Source: Methylococcales bacterium
GTDB lineage: Bacteria; Pseudomonadota; Gammaproteobacteria; Methylococcales; Methylomonadaceae
Assembly (NCBI GenBank): GCA_026399095.1
Contig: JAPLRP010000076.1
Coordinates: forward strand, 1-64,000
DNA length: 64,000 bases
Direction of reading: 5' to 3'
The translations under genes and the position numbers were made by a program. Within the stretch, counting starts at the first letter, position 1. Each line of letters begins with the position of its first letter. The notes under the pieces were generated by a model. It did not search any database. It worked only from the letters and a program-made list of their open reading frames with translations, and had not been told where the DNA came from. Below, piece after piece: positions 43,815 to 52,596 of this stretch.

Positions 43815-45530
43815 ATGTCACCAACCGCACCAACAGATCTCCAATTAAGTGGTTTCACAAAGTACTTAATTGCAGAAGGACTACTTACTGAAAATGAAGC
43901 AAACCTTCATAACCAGGAAGCGCAAAAAAAGAAAATTCCGATCTTGAGTTATCTTGTTGCTAACAAGTTTATTGACAGCAAAGTTGTGGCAGCAAAAGCC
44001 TCGATTGAATATGGCGTTCCATTTTTTGATCTTAATGCTATTGATCTTCGTACCCTCCCTATACATTTGATCAATGAAAAATTGATCCGTAAACATAAAG
44101 CGCTACCTCTTTTTATTAGAGGTAAAACATTATTTATTGCCCTGTCTGATCCAACTAATTTAATAGCGTTGGATGAAATCAAGTTTCAAAGTCAATTTAA
44201 TACTGAAACCATTCTGGTTGAAGAGGACAAACTAATCAATGCCATTGAAGTTTCAATGGAAGCCGTTGATACCACAATGACGGATCTTCTCGATGAAGAT
44301 CTTGAGAATCTGGACATTACCGGTGGTGATGAGAATATCACCAAAACCGATATTGACACTGATATTGACGATGCGCCAATTGTCAGATTCGTGAATAAAA
44401 TATTGTTGGACGCGATTAAAAAAGGGGCATCAGACATACACATGGAGCCTTATGAGAAAAACTTCCGAATTCGCTTTAGAGCTGATGGAATGCTCTACCA
44501 GATAGCCAGTCCACCGCCCAACATCGCCAACAGAATTATTTCCAGAATTAAAGTAATGGCTAAAATGGACATCGCCGAGCGTCGTGTACCTCAGGATGGC
44601 CGTATAAAAATGAGTTTATCTAAACAACGGGCAATTGATTTTCGGGTAAATACCTGTCCGACCCTGTTTGGAGAAAAAGTTGTTTTACGTATTTTAGACC
44701 CTACCAGTGCTCAAATTGGCATTGAAAAACTAGGTTTCGAGCCTGATCAAGAAAAGCTATTTCTTAATGCTATTAACAAACCTTACGGGATGGTTTTGGT
44801 TACCGGACCCACGGGTAGCGGTAAAACAGTAACTCTATACACAGGTTTAAATTTACTAAATAGTATTGAACGTAATATTTGTACTGCAGAAGACCCCGTT
44901 GAAATTACCGTAGATGGTATCAATCAGGTTAATATGAATGTTAAAGCCGGATTAACATTTGCTAATGCCTTAAGGGCATTCTTGCGCCAAGACCCCGACA
45001 TTATTATGGTGGGTGAAATACGTGACTTGGAAACGGCGGAAATTGCCGTTAAGGCGGCCCAAACAGGTCATTTGGTATTATCAACACTTCATACCAATGA
45101 TGCACCACAGACTTTAAATCGACTTATGCAAATGGGCATTGAGCCTTTTAACATCGTCTCGGCAGTTATTCTGATTATGGCTCAGCGTTTGGCGAGACGT
45201 TTATGCGAACATTGCAAAACTCCCTCAAATTTCCCTGACAATATTCTTAACTCGGCTGGATTTAAACAAGAAGAGTTAAGATCGCTTAAAATCTTCAGTC
45301 CCGTTGGCTGTGATCTCTGTACTAATGGCTATAAGGGACGAGTTGGAATATACCAAGTAATGACGCTAAGTGAAAAAATGCGCGAAATTATCCTTGAAGG
45401 CGGTAATGCAATGCAATTGGCAGAACAGTCCAAGTTAGAGGGTATCAATGACTTACGGGCCTCGGGTCTGAACAAAATTCGCATGGGCATTACCAGTTTG
45501 GAAGAGATTGACAGAGTCACCAAGGAGTAA
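43815..45530 (+). CDS. pilB: Type IV pilus extension ATPase PilB
   Basis: A 571-residue GspE/PilB ATPase. The N-terminal MshEN-like domain comes first; then the core: VTGPTGSGKTVTLYTGL (Walker A), the Asp box near VRFVNKILLDAIKKGASDIH, IMVGEIRDLETAEIAVKAAQ (Walker B), LSTLHTNDAP (His box), and a zinc site of CEHC ... CDLC. It powers pilus growth. Followed by pilC after three bases, so co-transcribed. Confidence 0.96.
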   Translation: MSPTAPTDLQLSGFTKYLIAEGLLTENEANLHNQEAQKKKIPILSYLVANKFIDSKVVAAKASIEYGVPFFDLNAIDLRTLPIHLINEKLIRKHKALPLFIRGKTLFIALSDPTNLIALDEIKFQSQFNTETILVEEDKLINAIEVSMEAVDTTMTDLLDEDLENLDITGGDENITKTDIDTDIDDAPIVRFVNKILLDAIKKGASDIHMEPYEKNFRIRFRADGMLYQIASPPPNIANRIISRIKVMAKMDIAERRVPQDGRIKMSLSKQRAIDFRVNTCPTLFGEKVVLRILDPTSAQIGIEKLGFEPDQEKLFLNAINKPYGMVLVTGPTGSGKTVTLYTGLNLLNSIERNICTAEDPVEITVDGINQVNMNVKAGLTFANALRAFLRQDPDIIMVGEIRDLETAEIAVKAAQTGHLVLSTLHTNDAPQTLNRLMQMGIEPFNIVSAVILIMAQRLARRLCEHCKTPSNFPDNILNSAGFKQEELRSLKIFSPVGCDLCTNGYKGRVGIYQVMTLSEKMREIILEGGNAMQLAEQSKLEGINDLRASGLNKIRMGITSLEEIDRVTKE

Positions 45531-45533
45531 AAT

Positions 45534-46754
45534 ATGGCAGAGCCAACTGAACAAATTGATTTCCTATGGGAAGGCATTGATAAAAACAGGAAGAAATCCA
45601 ATGGCGTTATCTCTGCTAAAACTGATCTCATAGCAAAAACAGAATTAAGGCGACAAGGTTATCTCGTAACCAAAATTAAAAAAAAACCAAAACCCTTCTT
45701 TAGCCCTAGGGTAAAAGCAATCACACCGGGTGACATAGCTATTTTTTCCAGACAATTGGCTACAATGCTGGCTGCTGGAATTCCGCTAGTACAATCATTT
45801 GATATTATTGGCAAAGGACATGAAAATCCGAGCATGCAGGCTCTGCTGCTAAGTATAAAAGCAAATGTTGAAAGTGGTGACACTCTGGCCGAAGCACTGA
45901 AAAAAAATCCTCTTTATTTTGATGAGCTATTCTGTAATCTGGTTGATGCAGGAGAACACGCAGGGATACTGGAAACACTCTTGGACAAAGTTGCGACTTA
46001 TAAAGAGAAAACCGAAACCATGAAGAAAAAAATCAAAAAAGCGCTGACTTATCCTTTGGCTGTTATTGTAGTAGCCTTCGTTGTAACTGCCATACTCTTA
46101 CTTTTTGTAGTACCTGTATTTGAAGACATGTTCAAAAGTTTTGGCGCAGATTTGCCAGCATTTACACGAATGGTAGTCACTATGTCTGAATGGCTGAAAG
46201 AATGGTGGTGGATCGTTCTTGGCATCATTATTTTTGCAATCTACCTGTTTGGTTATTTTAAAAAGCGCTCACAACCTTTTAATCATTTTCTGGATAAAAT
46301 ATTGCTTCAAATGCCGGTAGTCGGAATGATTTTGAATAAATCAGCCATTGCCCGATTTTCAAGAACATTATCGACTATGTCTGCTGCAGGAGTTCCTCTT
46401 GTAGATGCATTAGAATCCGTCGCAGGGGCTTGTGACAACATTATCTATTCAGAAGCTGTTTTCAAAATGCGTGAAGAAGTCGCTACCGGACAAAGGCTTA
46501 AGTATGCCATGCAGCAAACCAATCTTTTTCCACACATGGTGCAACAAATGGTTGCTATTGGAGAAGAATCCGGTTCAATGGATGCCATGTTGGCAAAGGT
46601 TGCTGATTTCTATGAAGAGGAAGTTGACAACCTAGTTGATAACTTAAGTAGTTTAATGGAGCCCATTATTATGGTCATATTAGGTATTTTGATTGGAGGC
46701 TTAATCGTTGCCATGTACTTACCTATTTTCAAAATGGGCGCAGCTGTCAGTTAA
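45534..46754 (+). CDS. pilC: Type IV pilus inner-membrane platform PilC
   Basis: A 406-residue GspF/PilC protein. The two cytoplasmic repeats show as FSRQLATMLAAGIPLVQSFD and FSRTLSTMSAAGVPLVDALE, each followed by hydrophobic segments (ALTYPLAVIVVAFVVTAILL; IIMVILGILIGGLIVAMYLP). It is the assembly platform on which PilB acts. AAGGAGT ribosome site. Same operon as pilB. Confidence 0.96.
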   Translation: MAEPTEQIDFLWEGIDKNRKKSNGVISAKTDLIAKTELRRQGYLVTKIKKKPKPFFSPRVKAITPGDIAIFSRQLATMLAAGIPLVQSFDIIGKGHENPSMQALLLSIKANVESGDTLAEALKKNPLYFDELFCNLVDAGEHAGILETLLDKVATYKEKTETMKKKIKKALTYPLAVIVVAFVVTAILLLFVVPVFEDMFKSFGADLPAFTRMVVTMSEWLKEWWWIVLGIIIFAIYLFGYFKKRSQPFNHFLDKILLQMPVVGMILNKSAIARFSRTLSTMSAAGVPLVDALESVAGACDNIIYSEAVFKMREEVATGQRLKYAMQQTNLFPHMVQQMVAIGEESGSMDAMLAKVADFYEEEVDNLVDNLSSLMEPIIMVILGILIGGLIVAMYLPIFKMGAAVS

Positions 46755-46829
46755 TAATGACCTTTATTTAAAACTCTACTAATATTGACTTATGCAGCTT
46801 TTAAATCTGCAAAACATTTTCTGAAAATT

Positions 46830-47711
46830 ATGATATATGAGCTGAATTATCTATTAACAAACCCCTATTTGTTGACTACTTTGGTATTGATTATTGGTTT
46901 AATGGTAGGTAGCTTTCTTAATGTGGTTATTTATAGATTACCACTTATGATGCAACGCAACTGGCGTAAAGAATGTTCTGAATATTTGCAACTAGACGGA
47001 ACAGAAACAACGCACTTGGAAGATCCATTTAATTTGGCCTTACCTCTGTCGCGATGCCCTGATTGTCATTCACCCATCAAACCCCACCAGAACATTCCTG
47101 TTATTAGTTATTTATTTTTAAAAGGTCAGTGTTCTGTCTGTAAAAACCAAATATCTCTTCGTTATCCCGTTATAGAAGCATTTACCGGGATAACCTCAGC
47201 AATAGTTGCTTGGCATTTTGGCTATACACCAGAAATGGCTTTTGCATTAGCACTAACTTGGTCGCTGATTGCTCTTAGCTTTATCGATATAGATCATCAT
47301 TTATTACCTGATACTATCATTCTGCCCATGCTATGGGTTGGCTTGTTTTTAAGCTTGTTTAGTTATCTTACCGATACCCATTCCAGTATTATTGGAGCTA
47401 TTGCCGGCTATATTATCTTATGGCTCGTCTATCAATTATTTAAATTAGCCACCGGAAAAGAGGGAATGGGCTACGGTGATTTTAAATTATTAGCTTTATT
47501 GGGTGCTTGGCTAGGCTGGCAATATTTGCCCCTTATTATTTTATTATCCTCATTAGTTGGAACTGTCATTGGACTCACGATGATATCTTTTACTCAGCGT
47601 GATCGTAATACGCCAATACCCTTCGGCCCCTATTTAGCCGCTGCCGGATGGCTAGCCTTATTATGGGGCAAAGATCTTAATCAATTTTATTTCAGTGCGG
47701 CCGGTTTATAA
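46830..47711 (+). CDS. pilD: Prepilin peptidase/N-methyltransferase PilD
   Basis: Start taken at ATG 46830 (MIYELNYLLTNPY), because it places the first membrane span (LVLIIGLMVGSFLNVVIYRLP) as in other PilD proteins; a TTG at 46785 would add 15 residues. 293 residues. A zinc-ribbon with CPDC ... CSVC, the first catalytic Asp in FIDIDHHLLPDTI, and the second in GMGYGDFKLLALLGAW. It cleaves and methylates prepilins. Third gene of the pilus operon. Confidence 0.93.
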   Translation: MIYELNYLLTNPYLLTTLVLIIGLMVGSFLNVVIYRLPLMMQRNWRKECSEYLQLDGTETTHLEDPFNLALPLSRCPDCHSPIKPHQNIPVISYLFLKGQCSVCKNQISLRYPVIEAFTGITSAIVAWHFGYTPEMAFALALTWSLIALSFIDIDHHLLPDTIILPMLWVGLFLSLFSYLTDTHSSIIGAIAGYIILWLVYQLFKLATGKEGMGYGDFKLLALLGAWLGWQYLPLIILLSSLVGTVIGLTMISFTQRDRNTPIPFGPYLAAAGWLALLWGKDLNQFYFSAAGL

Positions 47712-47715
47712 AGCG

Positions 47716-48333
47716 ATGTTAAAAATCGGACTCACTGGCGGCATAGGATGCGGAAAAACGACTGTTTCCAAAATCTTTGATCAATTACATATACCCATCA
47801 TAGATGCCGACGAAATAGCCCATCAGTTGGTTGCTGTTGGGCAACCCGCACTTTTAGAAATAGAACAAGCCTATGGATCAGGGATGCTTAGCTCTGATGG
47901 ATCGTTAAATAGAAAAAAACTCCGAGAGCTAATTTTTTCAGAACCATAACAAAAACAAAAGCTTGAAAATCTACTTCATCCTTTAGTTTATCTATCCATA
48001 AAAACAGAAGTTGAACGTTTAAATACACCTTATTGCATTATTTGTATTCCGCTACTGTTCGAAACCCACATGAGCCATCTTGTTGATCGTATACTGGTTG
48101 TGGACTGTTCTGTTCAAACTCAAATAAAGCGGTTAAAAAAAAGAGATAATATGACTTTAGAAAGCATACAATCGATAATTAACAGCCAAGTATCACAAGC
48201 TTTTCGAAAAGCCCATACCAATGACCTTATCGATAATTCCGAAACTAACGATAGACTTGCAGAACAAATCAAAAAACTGCACAATTTCTATCTTTCATTA
48301 AGCACTTGCCAGGATAAACGTGTCTGTGAATAA
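47716..48333 (+). pseudogene. coaE: coaE (dephospho-CoA kinase) interrupted by one in-frame stop
   Basis: The frame starts at ATG 47716 with the P-loop LKIGLTGGIGCGKTTVSKIF and DADEIAHQLV. It reaches FSEP and a TAA at 47947-47949, then goes on in the same frame with QKQKLENLLHPLVYLSIKTE, IPLLFETHMSHLVDRILVVD, and ends at 48333. Total 205 codons, normal for CoaE. The stop falls where a Glu is usual, so a single G to T change (GAA to TAA) explains it. No frameshift is present. CoaE makes the last step to CoA and is normally essential, so a sequence error, readthrough, restart at ATG 48070, or a second gene elsewhere must explain it. Confidence 0.85.
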
Positions 48334-49096
48334 CACTATTACTTACGAATTTCCACTTAATGAACGAATCCGCGTTTTCATAAGACTCGAACAACTATTT
48401 CAACAATTCATCCATTTCTCTGAAGGCGGATCAATTGCTGACAAACGTGCGGCTGTCCATGTTCTACTCGATATCATGTCAATTTTTAAACGTAATGATC
48501 TAAAGCTTGAGATTCTTAAAGAACTCGATCGCCAGGCATTAATACTTAATAAAATTGCTAACAGTGAAGGCGTTGATAAAGAAAAACTGGATGCCATCCT
48601 TGAGCAGCTCAAACTAATCACCCAAAAACTAAATACAGTTCCTGGAAAAATTGGAGGGACTATTTTGGAAAATGATCTATTTAAAAGCATAGCACAACGT
48701 AGCTCTATTCCGGGAGGCACCTGCTCCTTTGACTTGCCTGAATATCATTATTGGCTGTCACAGGATGACGCCATTTGCTTAAGCGATCTGCAGCACTGGA
48801 GCAGTCCTTTTATAGGCATTCATACTGCAATAGATTTTATCCTTAACTTTATACGTAATAGCCGCTCAGGCAAACAAGAAATAGCGGTTGCCGGTTTTTT
48901 TCAGGTTTCGTTGAATCAAAACCAACCGTTTCAAATTGTCAAAGTAACTCTCGATAAGTCTTTACTTTGCTTTGCAGAGATTAGTGGTGGTAAACACCGT
49001 TGCAATATCCGGTTTATGGAACCCTCTGCGGAGAACAAACGCCCGACTCAAAGTACTAGTGACATCCCCTTTACTTTAACCTGCTGTTTATTCTAA
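48320..49096 (+). CDS. zapD: Cell division protein ZapD
   Basis: A 258-residue ZapD starting at GTG 48320, inside the coaE end. Hallmarks: [72 protein letters not shown]. It crosslinks FtsZ filaments at the division ring. Gene order coaE-zapD-yacG after pilD is standard for gammaproteobacteria. It overlaps yacG by one base (TAATG). Confidence 0.95.
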   Translation: MSVNNTITYEFPLNERIRVFIRLEQLFQQFIHFSEGGSIADKRAAVHVLLDIMSIFKRNDLKLEILKELDRQALILNKIANSEGVDKEKLDAILEQLKLITQKLNTVPGKIGGTILENDLFKSIAQRSSIPGGTCSFDLPEYHYWLSQDDAICLSDLQHWSSPFIGIHTAIDFILNFIRNSRSGKQEIAVAGFFQVSLNQNQPFQIVKVTLDKSLLCFAEISGGKHRCNIRFMEPSAENKRPTQSTSDIPFTLTCCLF

Positions 49097-49302
49097 TGTC
49101 ATCGTTTACCAAGCCAATAACCGTAAAATGTCCAACCTGCAGGCACCCGGTTCCGTGGACAGCTGAACAACTATTTAAACCTTTTTGTTGCGAACGCTGC
49201 AGGTTAATAGATTTAGGTGAATGGGTCATGGAAGAAAAAAAAATACCCGGCGAATCACTCGAATTGGAAAGTGATGAGGGAGAGGATTCTTTTTTTCAAT
49301 AA
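49096..49302 (+). CDS. yacG: DNA gyrase inhibitor YacG
   Basis: A 68-residue zinc protein with [14 protein letters not shown] and [20 protein letters not shown]; four cysteines hold one zinc. In E. coli it binds GyrB and blocks DNA binding. It is translationally coupled to zapD. Acidic tail ([13 protein letters not shown]). Confidence 0.94.
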   Translation: MSSFTKPITVKCPTCRHPVPWTAEQLFKPFCCERCRLIDLGEWVMEEKKIPGESLELESDEGEDSFFQ

Positions 49303-49404
49303 AGCCCCTCACCCGCAATCACTATAATAAATTTCACATTTCCTGTAGTTAGTTTTCGTGCCAATAAAATGCCTGATCCCACCATAAAAAATGGTGTAAC
49401 AGGA

Positions 49405-50973
49405 CTATTTATTAGCAGAGGGTTTTATTCCTGCGGCAAGTAATAAAATTAAAGCACCCCAGAGTAAACCAGGTACTAGCCAAAACCAGTTTTGATAAAA
49501 TGTAGCTGGTGGATTTTTAAGATAGGAAACATCGTATATCCCTGCCCAAGGCTTATGAACCGGTGATCGTTCAAGAATTTCCCCAGAAGCCAGGGATACG
49601 GTTGAAATACCGGTATTGGTGACACGCAACACAGGTCTTCGAAATTCTATGCCCCGTGCCAAGGTCATGTACATGTGTTGATAAGGTTCTTGCCAATTAC
49701 CATACCAAGAATCATTAGTTACATTGACAATAAACTGTGCACCCAACTCAGCTAACGAACGTGAAAATCCGGGGAACAAACTTTCGTAGCATATTTGCGC
49801 ACCCATTTTATAGCCATTCCAATTCAAAAGATTGGTAGGGCCTTTTCCTCTTGCAAAATGACCTGTTTCTGGAAGCCAAGCCCTGATTTGAGGAAAAAAC
49901 TGCTCACCAGGGATATATTCCCCAAAGGCCAGTAAAATAGTTTTGCTGTAATGAGGTGGCACAATTTCGCCGTCTTGATTTAATACAAACAAAGAATTGG
50001 TTATCAGCCTTGTTTGTTCTTCAACACTATAAGCACCCGTAATAAGTGGGAGTTGTCTTTCATGAAGAAACTCAGCCAACGCGATTGGTAATTTATTAAG
50101 TTTAAACTGATCGCCCAACAAAGCCGGAAATGCTGTTTCTGGCCATAAAACAAAATCGATTTTTTTATCTTTATGGCTGTTAAGCGCGTTATCCGTTAAG
50201 GCCGTATAGCGGTTAAGTATTTCCTGACTATATCCTTTGCCTAGTTCAGCCGCCATTTTCTCGGCGTTTTCTGTACTCGCCTGAACTAACAATGTTGTAA
50301 ATGATGCATCCGGTTTCGGTAGTCTTGCTTGTAGCCACAACCCACTAATATTTAATATAATAAAGCCGCTGATAACCACAGCCATTAAAACTTTACCCGA
50401 GTTTTGCTTCCGTTTTTGCCAAGCAACATAAAGGGGTATATTGCACAGTAATGTTGCTGCACTCAGCCCACTAAATCCGATAAATTCTGCCCATTGATAA
50501 ATCGGCAGATTAGCGCCATACCAAGAATAACCAAAATTCCAGTCAAAAAGTGTGAATGAATAAGCTTCACATAATACAGTGATGATAGCCATCAATCCCA
50601 ATGAGAGTCGTTTTGACCATTCAAATTTACGCTGCCCTGTAAACCAAAGTATTCCTGCTAAAGGAACATATAAGTGTGCTATCAATGCATAAAATAAAAG
50701 ACCAATAACCGCTATAGGCCAGTCCAGATGTGCAAACTCATGCAACAAATGAGCAACCCAATTAAAACCAATCAATGTAAAAACAAAAGCCGTTAGCAAA
50801 CCACCCAAAAGCACATCCCTCAAGCGGGTTTGTTGATTCCAAAACAACCATAAGGGTACAAAGCAAAACAAAGAAGCCCATGGAGGAAAAGGAATATAAC
50901 TGGTGCCGATCAAAATTCCGGACAAAACCGGAAGCAACCAACGCTTGGGACTGCTAGGTAAATGATCGTTCAT
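49405..50973 (-). CDS. lnt: Apolipoprotein N-acyltransferase
   Basis: A 522-residue enzyme that adds the third acyl chain to lipoproteins in the periplasmic leaflet. Several membrane spans occupy residues 15-215. The nitrilase-like periplasmic domain has the catalytic triad region: WPETAFPALLGD (Glu), FGEYIPGEQFFP, and GAQICYESLFPGFSRSL (Cys). A final span is near the C-terminus. Full length; convergent with yacG. A CACCAT/ATGGTG hairpin lies at 49380-49396 between the two. Confidence 0.96.
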   Translation of the reverse strand: MNDHLPSSPKRWLLPVLSGILIGTSYIPFPPWASLFCFVPLWLFWNQQTRLRDVLLGGLLTAFVFTLIGFNWVAHLLHEFAHLDWPIAVIGLLFYALIAHLYVPLAGILWFTGQRKFEWSKRLSLGLMAIITVLCEAYSFTLFDWNFGYSWYGANLPIYQWAEFIGFSGLSAATLLCNIPLYVAWQKRKQNSGKVLMAVVISGFIILNISGLWLQARLPKPDASFTTLLVQASTENAEKMAAELGKGYSQEILNRYTALTDNALNSHKDKKIDFVLWPETAFPALLGDQFKLNKLPIALAEFLHERQLPLITGAYSVEEQTRLITNSLFVLNQDGEIVPPHYSKTILLAFGEYIPGEQFFPQIRAWLPETGHFARGKGPTNLLNWNGYKMGAQICYESLFPGFSRSLAELGAQFIVNVTNDSWYGNWQEPYQHMYMTLARGIEFRRPVLRVTNTGISTVSLASGEILERSPVHKPWAGIYDVSYLKNPPATFYQNWFWLVPGLLWGALILLLAAGIKPSANK

Positions 50974-51095
50974 AGATAATCACTAAATATTCAGGGATAG
51001 GATAGATTGGATTAGAATGGCATTCCTTATCAACTTGATAAGCCCAGTTTTATAACCATTTTAAACGCACGTAAAAACGTGTGAATAGGTCTAAT

Positions 51096-51120
51096 GGTGA
51101 GCATTCAATCGTTGCTCACC
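51096..51120. repeat. GGTGAGCA/TGCTCACC inverted repeat
   Basis: Perfect 8-base arms (51096-51103 and 51113-51120) with a nine-base loop, between lnt and the ParA gene. No T-run. It might be a transcription end for the ParA gene or a bound site; only one copy is seen. Confidence 0.3.
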
Positions 51121-51188
51121 CTACCCTATCAAAGGTTATGTCAGGTAATTTTAAGCCTGATCGCAGGCACTGATGAAATGATTAGTGC

Positions 51189-51968
51189 TTAATCGTTATG
51201 AATTTCGGCATAGAGTGCACGGTATTCATCACTTAGCTTATGATTAGGAACATAATGTATTAAAGGTTGTGAAGCCGTGTGAGATTCTCTTACTTTAATG
51301 GAAGGTGAAATCATTGCGGCAAGTACCGGCAATCCTTCAGCGATAAGTTCATCAACTAATTGACGCGGTAAATTAGCCTGTTTTTGAAATTGATTAACAA
51401 TAATGCCTTCAATTTCCAAATTTTGATTATGATCCGCTTTAACCTCGGTTACCGATTGCATCAAGGTATATAGAGCTTCTCTGGCAAAGGTATCGCAATC
51501 AAAAGGTATCAGGCATTTATGGGCAGCGATTAATGCGGATTGACTATAAAAGTTTAAAACGGGGGGCGTGTCCATGTAAATGGCATCAAAACCCTCTAAC
51601 TTTTCTAATGCCTCTTTTAATTTGAAAATCTTAAACCGTGATTCCAACCGACCTTGCAATGGCTCCAAGTCGGGGTGTGAAGGCGCAACAAACAAATTTG
51701 GAAACGGCGTTTCGTGGATAATACTTTCCAATCCAGAGCCGTTATTACCGCCAAATAGGGACAGACTCAGGCAATCCTTAAAGAAAAGGGCAATAGTTTT
51801 GTCGCTTTCAGTGACTTTATGGCCTAACAGATATTGTGTAGAGTTACCCTGTACATCCAAATCAATTACTAGGGTGCGCTTGCCCTCCATCGCACTGATA
51901 GCAGCCAAATTACAGGTAATCGTTGATTTACCGACACCGCCCTTCTGATTAAAGATGACTCTGCGCAT
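51189..51968 (-). CDS. ParA-family ATPase
   Basis: A 259-residue Walker-type ATPase: RRVIFNQKGGVGKSTITCNL (deviant Walker A), LVIDLDVQGNSTQYLLG, and IYMDTPPVLN. There is no ParB gene beside it, so it is probably a chromosome-encoded orphan ParA of the type used for positioning proteins or polar complexes, not plasmid segregation. The final third (VNQFQKQANLPRQLVDELIA) is typical. It precedes lnt on the same strand with a gap of over 200 bases, and is 59 bases from the zinc-ribbon gene. Confidence 0.88.
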   Translation of the reverse strand: MRRVIFNQKGGVGKSTITCNLAAISAMEGKRTLVIDLDVQGNSTQYLLGHKVTESDKTIALFFKDCLSLSLFGGNNGSGLESIIHETPFPNLFVAPSHPDLEPLQGRLESRFKIFKLKEALEKLEGFDAIYMDTPPVLNFYSQSALIAAHKCLIPFDCDTFAREALYTLMQSVTEVKADHNQNLEIEGIIVNQFQKQANLPRQLVDELIAEGLPVLAAMISPSIKVRESHTASQPLIHYVPNHKLSDEYRALYAEIHND

Positions 51969-52027
51969 ATTATTCCCCGTAATATCAATTAGATAAAAAC
52001 CACATTATAAGCCCTGAAACCTTAATA

Positions 52028-52513
52028 TCAAATGCGTATAAAGGTTTTAGCGTGGCAGGCAGGACATTCAGGAATTTCACTGGGTGTTTTAAAAGCGATT
52101 TCTTTACCACAAGCATCACAAATAAAAGTACCCGGCACGGTAATATCACCACTATGATAGGTATGAGCGACTGCAAGCTGCTCAATTTTTGCCAATTCCA
52201 AACGAGTTTTATCAGCGACACTCAAGAAAGCATCCAATGTGAAGTTTTCAATTAATTCAATATCAAACTTAAACCACTCTGATAACGAATCTTTATCTTC
52301 TTTAGCTGATAAACCATGAGCAGCATGTTCAACATCACGCTTGATGTAAGCAGTTATTTTATCAAGCTCATCAGTCGTCAAGTCACTACTTTTACTGGTT
52401 TTTTCTTTTGAAATCTCTAAAGCATCAGCAAAAGAATGTAGGGTATCTTCCATGGTTTCATGAAGATGTTTCATGAAATCGGAATAGGCAGCAATAAGTT
52501 TATTTTTGTTCAT
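52028..52513 (-). CDS. Zinc-ribbon protein (DUF1451/YbeL-like)
   Basis: A 161-residue cytoplasmic protein: a helical N-terminal two thirds and a C-terminal zinc ribbon FICDACGKEIAFKTPSEIPE then CPACHAKTF. This is the DUF1451 layout; in E. coli the relative YbeL is near leuS, and here it is likewise next to, and divergent from, leuS. Function unknown. Good ribosome site (AGGAG). Confidence 0.88.
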   Translation of the reverse strand: MNKNKLIAAYSDFMKHLHETMEDTLHSFADALEISKEKTSKSSDLTTDELDKITAYIKRDVEHAAHGLSAKEDKDSLSEWFKFDIELIENFTLDAFLSVADKTRLELAKIEQLAVAHTYHSGDITVPGTFICDACGKEIAFKTPSEIPECPACHAKTFIRI

Positions 52514-52596
52514 GGTTCAACTCCTGAAAAATGACGCTTTAGATTTAAGCAACTGTGAGGTATTCTAACGCTTTTGACTGGTAAAAGACGAGAAGG

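Noticed and set aside
51096-51120. Possible parS site next to the ParA gene
   Set aside because: Only one inverted repeat, no ParB gene and no second copy; kept only as a plain repeat.
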